A stretch of 64,000 nucleotides of DNA from Pholiota molesta (lineage: Eukaryota; Basidiomycota; Agaricomycetes; Agaricales; Strophariaceae), in assembly GCA_014925825.1 (NCBI GenBank), contig JACGCK010000004.1:1116001-1180000 (forward strand). The letters run 5' to 3'. Below, piece after piece: positions 1 through 11,700 of the stretch. The notes below the pieces were generated by a model, which was not told where the DNA came from, ran no database searches, and saw nothing but the letters and a program-made list of their open reading frames with translations. Both the position numbers and the translations under genes were made by a program. Each line of letters begins with the position of its first letter. Within the stretch, counting starts at the first letter, position 1.

Positions 1-516
1 AAAAGACGAAATGACGAAGGCTTCAATGCATTCTTCTATTCATTGGTGTCCAAGGACACGCAGGAGATGTTCTATAGTACGAAACGTCAACAGTTCCTCA
101 TTGATCAAGGCTATGCGTTCAAAGTCATCACCCACCTGGACGGCCTAGAAAATCTGCCCGGCCTTGTCTATAGAACGCAAGACGAACAAATCGAATTACT
201 GCAGTCGGTGCTTATCGCAAACGACCACGATGCTGATCTGGGAACGGACATTCGGGCCGTAGAAGGCGATCTAGCGGGCACTGTCACATCCAAGGACTTT
301 GGACCTATGAAGTTCCCCGCGGCACAAAGAACCACCGGGTCACTCTCAGCTCTCAGCGGTGGCCAGCACATGTCATACGTCGAGCAAAACAAGTCAGCCA
401 ATCGTGGAATCGCTCGGGCTGGCCCTTCGACGCAGCCTTCTCGACATAAACTGTTCTCTAAACGTGACAAGGACAAAGTGACTGCTCGAAAAGAAGCAAG
501 AACTGGCGGACTGTGA
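1..516 (+). CDS. SSL2: XPB/Ssl2 TFIIH DNA helicase subunit, C-terminal 171 residues (5' end outside window)
   Basis: The reading frame is open from base 1 and stops at 514-516. The visible protein carries the strongly conserved XPB end of helicase lobe 2, including [20 protein letters not shown] and LPGLVYRT, followed by a basic Ser/Thr-rich tail typical of fungal XPB. XPB is the 3'-5' ATPase/translocase of TFIIH; it opens promoters for RNA polymerase II and acts in nucleotide excision repair in the nucleus. The helicase motifs lie upstream of the window, so the true start cannot be seen. No intron is visible in this part. The family call rests on the conserved C-terminal block and is secure. 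Confidence 0.9.
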   Translation, partial: KRRNDEGFNAFFYSLVSKDTQEMFYSTKRQQFLIDQGYAFKVITHLDGLENLPGLVYRTQDEQIELLQSVLIANDHDADLGTDIRAVEGDLAGTVTSKDFGPMKFPAAQRTTGSLSALSGGQHMSYVEQNKSANRGIARAGPSTQPSRHKLFSKRDKDKVTARKEARTGGL

Positions 517-1303
517 AGGACCGATCTTGGTATTGTCCTCGACCATTCAGTTGAGGATTGTCTTCCTCTCTAAGCATATTAATTAAACACTTTTTTGTAT
601 ATATACCTATAGTCTTTTTTTATTGGAAAATGGGAAATTTTATGGACGTCTGGTCTAATTGGAGTACGCACTCATGCGTGTGTCTACCACATCAATTTGC
701 ATCTGTTGATTGGGCGCTCTAAAATCCATTCATAAGAAAATTTTGAATCTCAGAGGCTCCATTCTATTCATTTGTGCACATCTCCTTTCTTTGTTTAGTT
801 GGGCTTCCATCGGCGCTAAAATACCATTAATGAAGGAGCAGCAGGTGCTTTGGCTTGAGTTCATACTCCTGCTTTTGAAACATGCATATGGGTCGTGTCA
901 GAACGTAAGTAATGTTATCAAGCGCTCACCATCCGGTCATGTATTGCATGCACATATGTCCTGCCAATGAACAAGCGCCGGACTGTGAGACTGTGGCACC
1001 GCTTAGAAGTATACCCATCCGAGAAATTGCTATCCATAAGCGCCAGCGCTAATCAGCCGACACCGGTTGATCACGACCTACTTAAGTATGCAATGCGGAC
1101 GCCTCAAGGCTGTCGACTGTGTAAAACGTTCTTACAAAAGAACACGCGTATAATGCATGTCCATAAGTAAAACGAACCTGAAGGCGAAAAAGTTTGATTT
1201 TGGCAACCTCGTTAGATTGCAGCAGGAACTATCTACATTTCAGTCAGTCAGTTGCATGCCACCTACCTCTCCCACTCGATCGGGATATCGAGAATTTACT
1301 GAT
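517..1303. other. Intergenic, no gene recognised
   Basis: The stretch holds the presumed 3' UTR of the XPB gene with T-rich tracts around 590-620. It then becomes AT-rich up to the next start codon. Short open frames here (for example 710-970 and 967-1170) have no family signal. Confidence 0.5.
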
Positions 1304-2125
1304 ATGTCGGCAAGAAGGACTTCAACAGCAATTGATGTGAATCGTACGTGTGGCTACAGATTTTAACTCGACCAGGCGCGCATTCCGTGGATTGAATTCC
1401 CTATCCACGAGGCCGTAAAATTGATATATTTCATCGGATAGATACACTTCCGTCTACAGTTGAAGCTGTCAAGAATGGATGGCAACTCACATGCCAAGGG
1501 AGTGCTGTTGTAGTGAGTTCTCATCAACGTAGATGGTCCTTAACCTCGTTATTTGGATGAGTCAATGACCATATCCAAGTCAGGTCTTTTAGCTGGTGTG
1601 GCGGCGCAGCTATTCAGCTACTTTCGTGACCCCATGAGTTACAATAGGCGACCGACATCGCAAGGGGCTAGAGATACAGTCCTTGCAATATGCTATGGCG
1701 CATTATTCCTGAACATTGGGGCTACAATTGGGGCTTTTATCATAATTGATAAAATGGGTTCACTGACAATTGTAGCATCTCGACGACGCAATATACCGAT
1801 AGGACAGTTTGGGGGAACAGAAATGGCGCTTTTACAACATTATGGCGCAGGAAAGAGTTGGAAATATCTCATATGGCATTGTAAGTTACTTATTGCCGAT
1901 ACGTGCTTAGCGGCTTTGATTATCAGGTGTATCTTCAGCTGATCGAAATCGATTGACTGTTATCTAGGGGTGATCTGCTTTTATGGCGGAATTATATGCC
2001 TTGCGATCCTTCTCTTGACATTCATATTGCTACAAGAGACGCTTTCAATTGCAATTGTGATGTCTTTTACATGCGGCTTTATTCTTCTTCCTTCCTTGAT
2101 GTACTTCATAGTATCCGACGATTGA
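1304..2125 (+). CDS. Small four-helix membrane protein of unknown function (paralogue of 60378-61305)
   Basis: I read four exons: 1304-1343, 1442-1512, 1580-1880 and 1968-2125, giving 189 residues. All junctions are GT..AG with consistent phase. Exon 2 is 71 bases, exactly as in the paralogue near the right end of the window, and its protein (LPSTVEAVKNGWQLTCQ) aligns with LPQTVEYIQQGWLSTCQ there. Four hydrophobic segments are visible, around LLAGVAAQLFSYF, ICYGALFLNIGATIGAFIII, GGIICLAILLLTFILL and IVMSFTCGFILLPSLMYFIV. No catalytic motif is seen. The protein resembles small uncharacterised multi-pass proteins common in Agaricomycetes. The start was chosen because its first exon matches the paralogue's N-terminus (MSARRTSTAID versus MSRKTTALD). 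Confidence 0.65.
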
Positions 2126-3265
2126 TATGGAAGCACGTATATCTATGTGGCACTTGATTCACCTGAGATTCTGGTGGATTCGGACCATGACTTCGACTTC
2201 AAGTTATTTATTCAACATCGATGTCATCATCTCAATTTTAATATCATTTTAGAGTAGCATTAATTCAATATCTTAGATCGGCCAATATCTACAAGTTAAA
2301 ATTCTATAGCTCGTGTTGCGCCGACGTATTTTATTGAGCGGAATGTAGTGAAGTTCGTTGAGAAAGTTCTATAGATACTTACTTTGGAAAGTTACGGTTG
2401 GCTTGATGCCACATAACAAATAACAGTAAAGAACCCGTTTTAGTAGCAACTGTTTACCACCGCCGCTTGACTCTGAACAAACTCTTTGGCTACGTGTTTC
2501 TCAATACTTCGCCTCGGTAGATTTCAACCACAAAAGTGGTACCAGAGCAACATCTACCAGAGTACATCTCTCTAATCTTCCGCTTAATCCTGGCTTTACC
2601 CGATAAATTTCACCTGCTATTCGTCTGCTATCTCCTTGTTTATCGCTAGAAAGCTTGTAATCCGGCAGAAAGGGCCTCGAAGGCACTTATAGCCTAGACG
2701 TGGTAAATCCGCGTTAACCTCTAGCCTTCCCTTGTACATGCATTGGAATCATAAATGACCTTGGTCTTGCCTTGGTCCTGAACTCCAGGTTTCCCCGCCT
2801 CCACATGTCACCGGCTCTCCTGACTGTCTCTTCACCAAGATGTATCTCTTCTTATAGTTATGAAAGTCTGGCGCATTTGCAGATCTTCCCACTTGCGCAA
2901 CAATCTAACTGGATAATCAGTACATCGGATTCTGGGATACCTATCATTTCCCGTTGGAAGTGTTCGCCCGTAGTCCCTTGCTCATTCCTGCTCCGCTATC
3001 TACATCTATTTTGATTGACAACTAGGCGGCACATTCAATGTACAGGCGTTCTTACCTTTAAAAGGCAGTCTGGGAATCAGAGCGATCCGCCTTGCTCAAT
3101 GATTTCCACTCAGTGTTTTGATCCCACACCCGGTTCCGACGCGGTGTTGAGGACTTTGTATCCATGTCTGCATGGAGGGTCCGGGCCTATCTGCACTCTC
3201 CATCGTACATATAGCTGGACGTACAAATCCATTCTTCTTATCACTGTCTGCGTCAATTTCCAGCT
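2126..3265. other. Intergenic, no gene recognised
   Basis: The stretch holds AT-rich DNA and then the presumed promoter and 5' UTR of the first monooxygenase. Short open frames on both strands (for example 2501-2686 minus, 2772-3014 plus) show no domain. No TATA-like box close to the 3266 start stands out. Confidence 0.5.
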
Positions 3266-5167
3266 ATGGCCAACGGCGACGCCCCAGTTACTGCTTCTCC
3301 TCCTCAATCCATTCACGCTCAATTAGGCCTGGGTAGTCCCATTCACGAGGAAAAACATCTGAAGGTCATCTGCATTGGCGCAGGTGCATCCGGTCTGTTG
3401 GTCGCCTATAAATTGCAACGCAATTTCGCGAAATATGACTTGGTTTGCTACGAAAAGAATCCCGACCTTGGAGGCACCTGGTATGAGAACAGATATCCAG
3501 GGTGGGCTGTCTTTTTGCCTCGTAAGAGTGATGGTTTTGATATATTCTATTTTTGTAGATGTGCATGCGACGTTCCAGCACACACTTACACTTGGAGCTT
3601 CGAACCGAACCCGAGTTGGTCTTCTGTGTACGCCAGCTCTGTAGAAATTTACGAATACTTCAAGAGCTTTTCTGCGAAGTACAACCTCGACAAATATTGC
3701 AAATTCAACCACGAAGTTTCTGGCGCCAAGTGGAACGCCGAATCCGCAAAATGGGAGGTTGATATCAAGAATGGAGCCGACGGCACTACCATCCACGATT
3801 CCTGCGATATCCTAATCAACGCTGGTGGTCTGTTGAACAACTGGAAGTGGCCCGATATCGAGGGTCTCCACGATTACAAGGGTAAACTCCTGCACACGGC
3901 TCACTGGGATCAAAGTATCGACCTCAATGGAAAGCACGTTGGTTTGATCGGCAATGGGTAAGTTATCCTACGAACACTTGCACTCATTCTAATTCTTTCC
4001 TTTTAGATCATCTGGAATTCAAGTCCTTCCTGCGATTAGCTCCCAAGCTAGCAAAATCACGACCTTCATCCGCCACCCAACCTGGGTTTCTCCCGTTCAG
4101 GCTCAAGAGCAACACATCTATACTGAAGAGGAACGTCGCGTCTTTGAATCGGACCCAGAAGCACTTCTCAAATACCGCAAGGCATTAGAGACTGGCTTCA
4201 GTGGTCTGTGGCCCGTTTTCATCGCCGATTCTGATACACAAAAAGCGACTGCTGCCGGCATGACGATGATGATGAAGGACAAACTCCGCAATGAAACTTT
4301 AGAAGAGCTCGTCATTCCTTCTTGGGGTGTTGGCTGCAAGCGTATCACTCCTGGTGTCAACTATCTCGAGACCCTTGGATCCGAAAAGGTCGAAGTTGCT
4401 TACGGCGGCATCGAGAAAATCAATGAACGCGGACCTGTCGGTCTGAACGGCGAAGAGTACCCCGTTGATGTTCTGATCTGTGCCACCGGGTTTGATGTCT
4501 CATACCGACCTCGCTTCCCGGTCATTGGAGCCTCCGGCAAGAATCTTCGCGAGGTCTGGGCGGACGTCCCTGATGCGTATTGGGGTATTGCCGCTCATGA
4601 TTATCCCAATTACTTCATGATCGGTGGACCTAACAGCCCGGTCGGAAATGGACCTGTCCTCGCTGCTCTAGGTAAGCTTCATCGTCTCTTGAAAATTATC
4701 ATTCCTGACGAGTTGTTGGTGCAGAGGCGCAAGCTGATTACGCATTGAAAATGATTGATCGCTGGCAAACTGAGAATATCCACAGCTTCATGCCCAAGCT
4801 CGAGGCTGTCCAGGACTTCTCCGAGCACCGTGACAAATTCATGAAAGGTACCGTCTGGGACCAAGACTGTGGCTCCTGGTACAAGAAGAACGGCAAGGTT
4901 ATCGTCACCTGGACCGGAAGCACCATTCATTACCTCGAAGCTATGGCGCAACCTCGATTCGACGATTGGGACTTCAAGTATATCGGAAATCGGTTCGCCT
5001 ACTTGGGCAACGGATTCTCCCAAACGGAAGTGGACCCGGCTGCCGACTGGGCTTACTACATCCGTAACAGCGACGACGGCCCTTATCTCAGCAGGAGCAA
5101 GCGTAGGATTGCTATCACACATACTGATAGTGAGCAAATCAACCAGACCACAGTCAAAGTCCTGTAA
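3266..5167 (+). CDS. Flavin-dependent monooxygenase, Baeyer-Villiger type (tandem copy 1)
   Basis: The exons are 3266-3501, 3559-3957, 4007-4671 and 4725-5167, giving 580 residues. The FAD-binding Rossmann motif GAGASG is at residues 38-43 and a second GNGSSG for NADPH is near 210-215. Between them lies YKGKLLHTAHWD (185-196), which fits the Baeyer-Villiger fingerprint FxGxxxHxxxW[P/D] with Tyr for the first Phe. ATGFD marks the C-terminal FAD region. Such enzymes use NADPH and O2 to insert oxygen next to ketones or to oxidise heteroatoms; the substrate cannot be told. No signal peptide is visible, so it is likely cytosolic. The next gene is a close tandem copy with the same exon sizes. No metabolic backbone gene lies beside the pair. 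Confidence 0.88.
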
Positions 5168-5897
5168 GAGTAGAGTCATCTTCCAACACATGGATTTTTT
5201 GTACTTGTACTCTCACGTCACATGAACGTGAACTATTGCCATTGTACTTAATTTTGGATCTCATTCCACGCTCTATTTTCCTGTGTTTATCTTTTCAATG
5301 AGAATCAAGAAAACCGACGTTACTGGCATGTGCGCGTAAGCCTATGAGAATTCAAAAAATTGATTAGTTTCGCCCTGGTACTTATATCGACACCCAATTT
5401 AACTGCCCTTATCAGCTTTCGGCGTATGTTGGCTTGATTTTGTCCGTCATTTTATTTTTAGGTTTGTCAACTCCCAAGCCTCTTCTTTCAAACGATATTT
5501 ATTGTTTAGTAGGCACCCTAAAATCTCAAATACTCCCATAGTCTCCGGGAATCTCTACACGTTTCACAAGGATATGTAGTTACGCCCTTAGCTGGAGACC
5601 GGTTCAAACCGATGATTACCGTAACGGGAGGATGTTCTCCGTTCTCTGCTTGAAATGTAGAGGGCGTCATCGAGGAACGGTGCAACGACAATGCCGACTC
5701 CGCCTTTCGCATATTTTGACCTCCCAAAAGCTGATTCTGTACCCGGCATTGATACATTAGCCGATCTCATGCATATGCTTCTTCGACAATTGACTGTGAA
5801 TTTCCTGTGAAACCTCAATGCAATGACACCTTCCAGGGTATAAAGCCTGGCTCGTAAGTACAGGAGTTTCGTTATACATTGAATCCTTCACAAGATC
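5168..5897. other. Intergenic between the tandem monooxygenases
   Basis: The stretch holds the 3' UTR of copy 1 and the promoter of copy 2, including a TATA-like box at 5839-5845. Minus-strand open frames here (5518-5966) have no coding signal that I recognise. Confidence 0.5.
5839..5845 (+). promoter_or_regulatory. TATA-like box of monooxygenase copy 2
   Basis: The bases read TATAAAG, 53-59 bases upstream of the 5898 start codon, a plausible distance for a fungal TATA element with a short 5' UTR. I saw no equally clear box for copy 1, so the two copies may differ in expression. Confidence 0.4.
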
Positions 5898-7821
5898 ATG
5901 GCAGACATTGATAATCTCAACCACCTCTCCGAGACTCATTACGCTCGAGCCGAAAAACCAATCCATGAGCCTAGGCCTCTCAAAGTAGTCTGTATCGGTG
6001 CGGGAGCATCTGGTCTCCTGTTAGCCTACAAGCTACAACGTTCTTTCGAGAATTTTGATCTCGTCGTTTATGAAAAGAACGAAGGGGTCTCCGGAACTTG
6101 GCTAGAAAATACATATCCCGGGTATCTTCTTCTTTTTTGTCCAAAGCGTTCAAACTGCTAATTCAACACGTCAATCTAGCTGCGCCTGCGATATTCCTGC
6201 CCATGTTTATACCTTCAGCTTCGAGCCCAATCCCAACTGGTCATCTGTATATGCCGGTTCGCAGGAGATACGCCAATATTTTGTGTCCTTCTGCGAGAAA
6301 TATCAGCTCTACAAATATATCAAACTCTCTCACCAGGTATCAAAGGCCACTTGGAACGACAAGAAGGGAGTATGGGATGTAGAAGTCACGAATCTGACTG
6401 ATGGGACAATCGTTCATGACTCCTGCGATATTCTTGTAAATGCCGCTGGCGTTTTAAATGCTTGGCGGTGGCCAACAATCCAAGGACTGCAGGACTACAA
6501 AGGAAAGCTTCTTCATACTGCTAGATGGGATTCTACTGTCGATCTGAAGGGGAAGCATGTTGGCTTGATAGGAAATGGGTATGTCCAATGTTCACTTTTA
6601 TTGGTTTTGACCGTTCTCTCGGTTTAATATCCAACTTCTTATAGGTCGTCTGCGATTCAACTTCTTCCAGCGATTCTACCTGAAGTCAGTAAACTTACCA
6701 ACTTCATTCGCAAACCGACATGGGTTTCACCACTCCAAGCGTTAGAGGTCCGCGAATATCCTGACGAAGAGCGCCAAACATACATCACGGATCCTCAAGC
6801 TCATCTCAGATATCGCCAACAGCTCGAGACAGGAACCAATGAGCTATTTCCTCTGTTCTTAGCCGACTCGGAGGCGCAGAAAATAACTTTCGAGAGTATG
6901 ACGGCAGTAATGAAAGCTAAACTGCAGAACGAAGACTTGGCAAAGCTCATTGTGCCGACGTGGCCTGTAGGATGCCGAAGAATAACGCCAGGAGTTAACT
7001 ATCTAGAGTCGCTAGGGTCTAGTTGCGTAGAGATTGTATACGGCGAAATCGAGCAGATAACCGAGAAAGGATGTCTCTCCAGCGATGGCCAGGAATACCC
7101 GGTCGATGTTTTGATCTGCGCAACTGGCTTCGACACATCGTATCGACCTCGTTTCCCATTAATCGGATCCAAGGGGCAGAGCCTGGCGGACGCTTGGGCA
7201 AACGAGCCAAAGTCGTATTTTGGATTAGCCGCCCATGACTTCCCGAACTACTTTATGATGATTGGGCCTAACAGCCCGATTGGAAACGGGCCCGTCTTGA
7301 TTACAATGGGTTAGTTGGCCAGTTCAAAGTCAAAATATGTGTCTTTTGCTCATCAGATTTCTGTAGAGGCTCAAGCCGATTACATCCTCAAAATGATGAA
7401 TCGCTGGCAAACCGAGAATATTCACAGTTTCTCTCCGAAGATGGAAGCCATAGAAGATTTTATCGCATTCAAGGACGAGTACATGAAAGCGACTGTCTGG
7501 GAACACCCCTGCCGGTCTTGGTACAAAAGTAACAGCATCTCCGGAAAAGTCACAGCGCTTTGGCCCGGAAGCTCGTTACACTACCTGGAAGCGATAGCTG
7601 AACCCAGATACGAGGATTGGGATTTCAAATACGTTGGTAATCGGTTTTCTTTCTTCGGCAATGGATTCTCGCAAGTGGAATCGGACAAGACAGCTGACTG
7701 GGCGTATTACATCCGAAACGAAGATGACGGTGCATATACCAGCCGAGTGAAGCAGATTAGAATTACCTCGAAGTCCGGAACGATTTCTAGGGAAGGCGGT
7801 AGAGGTGTCATCGTTATATGA
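5898..7821 (+). CDS. Flavin-dependent monooxygenase, Baeyer-Villiger type (tandem copy 2)
   Basis: The exons are 5898-6121, 6180-6578, 6645-7309 and 7367-7821, giving 580 residues. Exons 2 and 3 are 399 and 665 bases, exactly as in copy 1, with the same intron phases. GAGASG, YKGKLLHTARWD and GNGSSA are present in the same order, and ATGFD is kept. In the second Rossmann motif the last Gly of GNGSSG is Ala here, a possible change in nucleotide binding that is tolerated in some relatives. Divergence from copy 1 is spread over the whole protein, so the duplication is not recent. A decayed fragment at 51793-52350 resembles this copy more than copy 1. Cellular role and substrate are unknown. Confidence 0.88.
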
Positions 7822-8791
7822 TAATTGTAGTTTTGAATTGTGCCGAAGTTTTCCATCACTCTAGTGATTGTGGTATAAACAAGAAAATCGACCGCCAATT
7901 TGATATTTGATACAGGATTGAAATAACAGTTAACTTGACAAGCATACTTATTTATACAGTACTGACCACGGTTCATAGGTGTACTGCTATGGAATATACT
8001 GCAGGCAGGGGCTCAATCACGGCCATAGAATGCGATCGAATGAAAGAGCAGAGAGCCATTATGCGGCCAGCAGAATGCAAAAAATGATTGGAAGGAAAGA
8101 TGAAAAATGGATACAAGTGAAGGAATGACGAACGAGATGTATGTATGTCGATGATGAGCCAACATTGCGAACATTAGAGACGCCCTTGAGACGCCCCGTG
8201 CCCTGGACAGAACGCGAATAGAGTGAAACACGGTACTCGACGTCGTGAGTTGTTTATAAATGAAGCGGTGGGCAGAGGGGGTAGGGCGGAGTATGCGCGG
8301 TTGGGCAAGTCGGGGGCGTCCGTCTATGGCTCCGTTTATAGCTGTACAAAGAGAAGAGAGAGGCAGGCAATAATAGTAATGGCTATCCAATACAAATAGA
8401 TAGATATTAGGACTCAATCTGGCGCTACAGACATAGGGAAAATGAAATAGATAGAAAAGAGAACGGGAAGTATGACAGTCAGCTATTAGTGACAACGGAA
8501 ATGATGTTATGATGCAAGGAAGGGACGCGGTGTAAAATGCAACAGAAAGAGAGAGAGAGAGAGAGAGTAGGAGTGTTTACACTAAGTACTACGTAAAGAA
8601 AAGACAAAAGCGATGAGAAAAGCCATTGATACCAAATGCAGGAAAACAAAAGCCACAGAGAAGCAGAACAGTGGATCCATCCAGAAAACTCCGAAAGAAA
8701 CACAGCAGTCCGAAGGCAAACAAGGTCAGGTTGGAGCGAACGAAACACGCACACCACACCGCCGCCGAAATTCATACCCACTCTGCACCCC
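7822..8791. other. Convergent 3' intergenic region, no gene recognised
   Basis: The stretch lies between the 3' ends of monooxygenase copy 2 and the minus-strand Reg1-like gene. It holds both 3' UTRs and a GA dinucleotide run at 8549-8568. The minus-strand frame 8013-8495 has no domain and looks like chance. Confidence 0.5.
8549..8568. repeat. (GA)n microsatellite
   Basis: About ten GA units run without interruption downstream of the Reg1-like stop codon, in its probable 3' UTR. Confidence 0.85.
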
Positions 8792-11700
8792 TCATCGCCC
8801 CACATCATCTCGGCCCCACAACCCAAAGTACGCCCCAGCACTAGACACAATATCCACCGCCTTCGCCACAATCGTATTGTCTTGACCCGGCGCGGCGTGC
8901 GACGCAGCCGCCGTCGCGGTCCCATTGAGTGCGCCGGTGCTTGCAGCCACAGCGGCGACGCTGCTGCTCCCGTGTCCACCGTGCCCAGGGGAGGCGACGG
9001 GCGACGAGAGCCGCGGGGAGGACGCCGCGGTGAACGACGTGCTCGGCCGCGCGGGGAGCACGGGCGTCGGCGACAGCGTGGGCGGGCGCATCTTCGCGGG
9101 CGACGCGGTGGACGTGACGCTCGAGTAGCTCGAGGACCGCGCGTGGTGCGCGTGGGTGACAGGCGACGTTGGCGTTGGAGGATGGGCCCCATCAGAGGCG
9201 GTGGTGCCAGCATCCGATACGCCTGCGGGGAAAGACCCTGCGGAGGGCGTGCGGCTGCCGGTCGGTGTCGTGCCTCCGCTGGCCCCAGACCCAGATGCTG
9301 ACGTGGATGCGGACTCCGCCGCGTTCGTGTTCGCGTACGCGGGCGCCATCCTGCGCAGTTCGACGGTGGGTGAATTCGACGGCGTCGGGTGCACGCGCCT
9401 GCGTTGCTCTTCTTCCGCGCGGCGCAGATGGCGCAGCTCCACCGCCGCGGGATCGTCGTGCGCCGCTAGTACGTCTTGGTGTATCGCATCGTCGGCCTCC
9501 ACGCTGTCCTCTTCGCGCACAGAGGACGGCGCCGGGATGGTGATTGTCGGTGTCGGCACGCGCGCGGGGTGCTGCTGCAGGATGACGCTGCCCGTCGCCG
9601 TGCGCGCTTCGCCCACAGTGCTGCTCCCACAGCTCGACTCCTCGCCCGCCGTGCTCGCCGTCTCCTCCGCCGCGTCCACCACCGCAGGCACCACCGGTGC
9701 CGGCGGGCTGAACACCACGGGCGGCGGCGGCACCGCCGCGACGCTCGCGCCCAGCACCTTCCCGCTCGTCCTGTCCCTGCCCCTGCGCTCCCTGCCGCGC
9801 TGTAAATCGCGCGCGCCCTCCTTCTCACTTGCGCGCTCGCGGTCGAAGCTGCGCCCGCTGCCCGCGAGCACCGCGCCGAGCGCGCCGGGCGACGCGGGCT
9901 CCGGGCTCAGGCTGCCGATCGGGCTGCTCCCGAGCGACGCGCCGCCGCGCTCCCACGACGACGACCCCGACGACGGCGTGCGCGTGCTCGAGCGGCCGCG
10001 CGCGTGGCCCCGCGGTTCCTGCGGTGGGTTAACTCTTGACGGAGACGGGCTGGGGGCCTGCGCGGGGGGGCGCCCCTGCGAGAGGAGCGACGCCGGCAGG
10101 GGCGGCGAGAGGAGGCCCGCATCGAGGGCGGGCGCGGACGCCGAGGCGGACATCCACGCGGGCGGGGGCGCCTGCGCGGACGCGGACGCGCTGCGCCGGC
10201 GGCCGCCCCCCGGCGCGGTCGTGATCGAGGCGGTATAGGCGCTGGCGTACGCGTTCGCATACGCGGTCGCATGGGCGTTCGCCGCGCTCACGGGCGGGGC
10301 GGTGGGACTCGCCGCGGGCGCGGGCGACGCGAGGAACGCGGGCGACGGCGTGCGGCTCTGGCTCCGGCTGCGGCTGCGCGACATGCGCTCCTCGCCTGCC
10401 ACAAGCGCACCGCGCGCGGTGGGGCGCCGCGCGTCCGAGCCGCGGTCCCTGTCCCGCGCGCTGCTTCTTGGTTCGCGCTCTGCGCCGCCCACGGAGTGCT
10501 GGTACGCCGCCTGGTACTGCGCCGCGAACTGCTGCGGGTCCCTGGGCGCCGCAGGCGCGGGGGCCGGCGCGTACTCGCGCTCGCAGCCCCGCCCGCCGCG
10601 CCGCGCGTAGTAGTAGTCCCCGCCGAGGTCCGCGCCGCCGAAGAAGTCGTACGCGTCCTCCTCGTCTGCCGCGTGCGCGCCGCCCGCGCTGAGGCCCGCG
10701 CTGGACCGCGACTTGGAGGCGGCTAGGAGGGACGGCGCCGGCGGGGCGCCCTCGACGACGACGGTCGGCACAGGGGGCGCGGCGATCGGGATCGGCGCCG
10801 CCGCGCGCACGCTGCGCGGGTGCAGGTACTCCGGGAGGCCGCTCGTGCCCGTCGTCCCACCAATCGCGTGCTCGACGTGCTCCTCCTCCGCCTCGTCCGC
10901 CGCGTCGAGCGCCTCGTACCGCGCGTGCGCGTGCACGCCCCCAGGGCCGTACACGCCGCCCACGGCACCCCCGTACCCGCCGCCGCCATACCCCCCTCCG
11001 TACGCGGGATACCGGCCCGGCGCGTACCCCTCGCCCTCGTACCCCAGCCCTCCGCCGCTCCCATACCCATTCGGATAACCGGAACCGTACCCGGCCCCAT
11101 ACACACTCGCGTATATCCCGCCGGCGGGAGTGCCGGAGTAGGGCTCGGGGTCGCCCGCGCCGAGCGAGTAGTTCGAGCCGAGCGGGGGGCAGTACACGAG
11201 CTCGACGGGCGTGCCGTCCGACGAGCCGCCCTGCGCGTCGTCGTACGGATGGTACCCCTGCGCGCTGCCGCCGAGGCCCAGCCCGCGCCCGGTCGCGATG
11301 CTGAACTGGCGCCGCGGCGCGGGGCCAGCGGCGGGTGGGGGCGCGGAGGGGGTGTTACTGTTGCTATAGTGCACCGACGCGGACGCGCCGAGGCGCGGCG
11401 ACGATGGAGTCGATTCGTTGCTGATGTACCCGCCGCCCGCGCCATACGCGTCCAGCTCCGGGCCATGCCCGCTCCTCACGCCGCGCCCCGCATCGCTCCC
11501 CCTCCGCTCCTTCCCCTTCCCCGGGGCCCAGCCCACGCCGGCGCCCATCCCGAACGGGAACCCGTCGTCGCTCGCGCCCTCGTCGCCGAAGCCCTCCTCC
11601 CACGCGCCGCCCGTCTTCAGGATCGTCGGCGCGATGGGCGCGATCGTCACATGCACCGGCGTGGACGGCGTGCGGATGAGGGGCGGCGCGCCCCGGCGCC

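Noticed and set aside
2501..2686. Minus-strand 61-codon frame suspected to be a transposon remnant
   Set aside because: No reverse transcriptase, integrase or transposase motif and no flanking repeats.
3266..7821. A secondary-metabolite gene cluster around the monooxygenase pair
   Set aside because: No polyketide synthase, non-ribosomal peptide synthetase, terpene synthase, P450 or cluster regulator is seen nearby. HMG-CoA synthase and the MFS transporter are too far away and ordinary.
9156..10238. 360-codon plus-strand open frame opposite the Reg1-like gene, with others at 8636-9301 and 10820-12130
   Set aside because: They are antisense to a long GC-rich coding exon with few stop codons in any frame. 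Their content is repetitive Ala/Arg/Gly/Ser, with no start context or domain. The Reg1-like frame has the conserved motifs and consistent introns.
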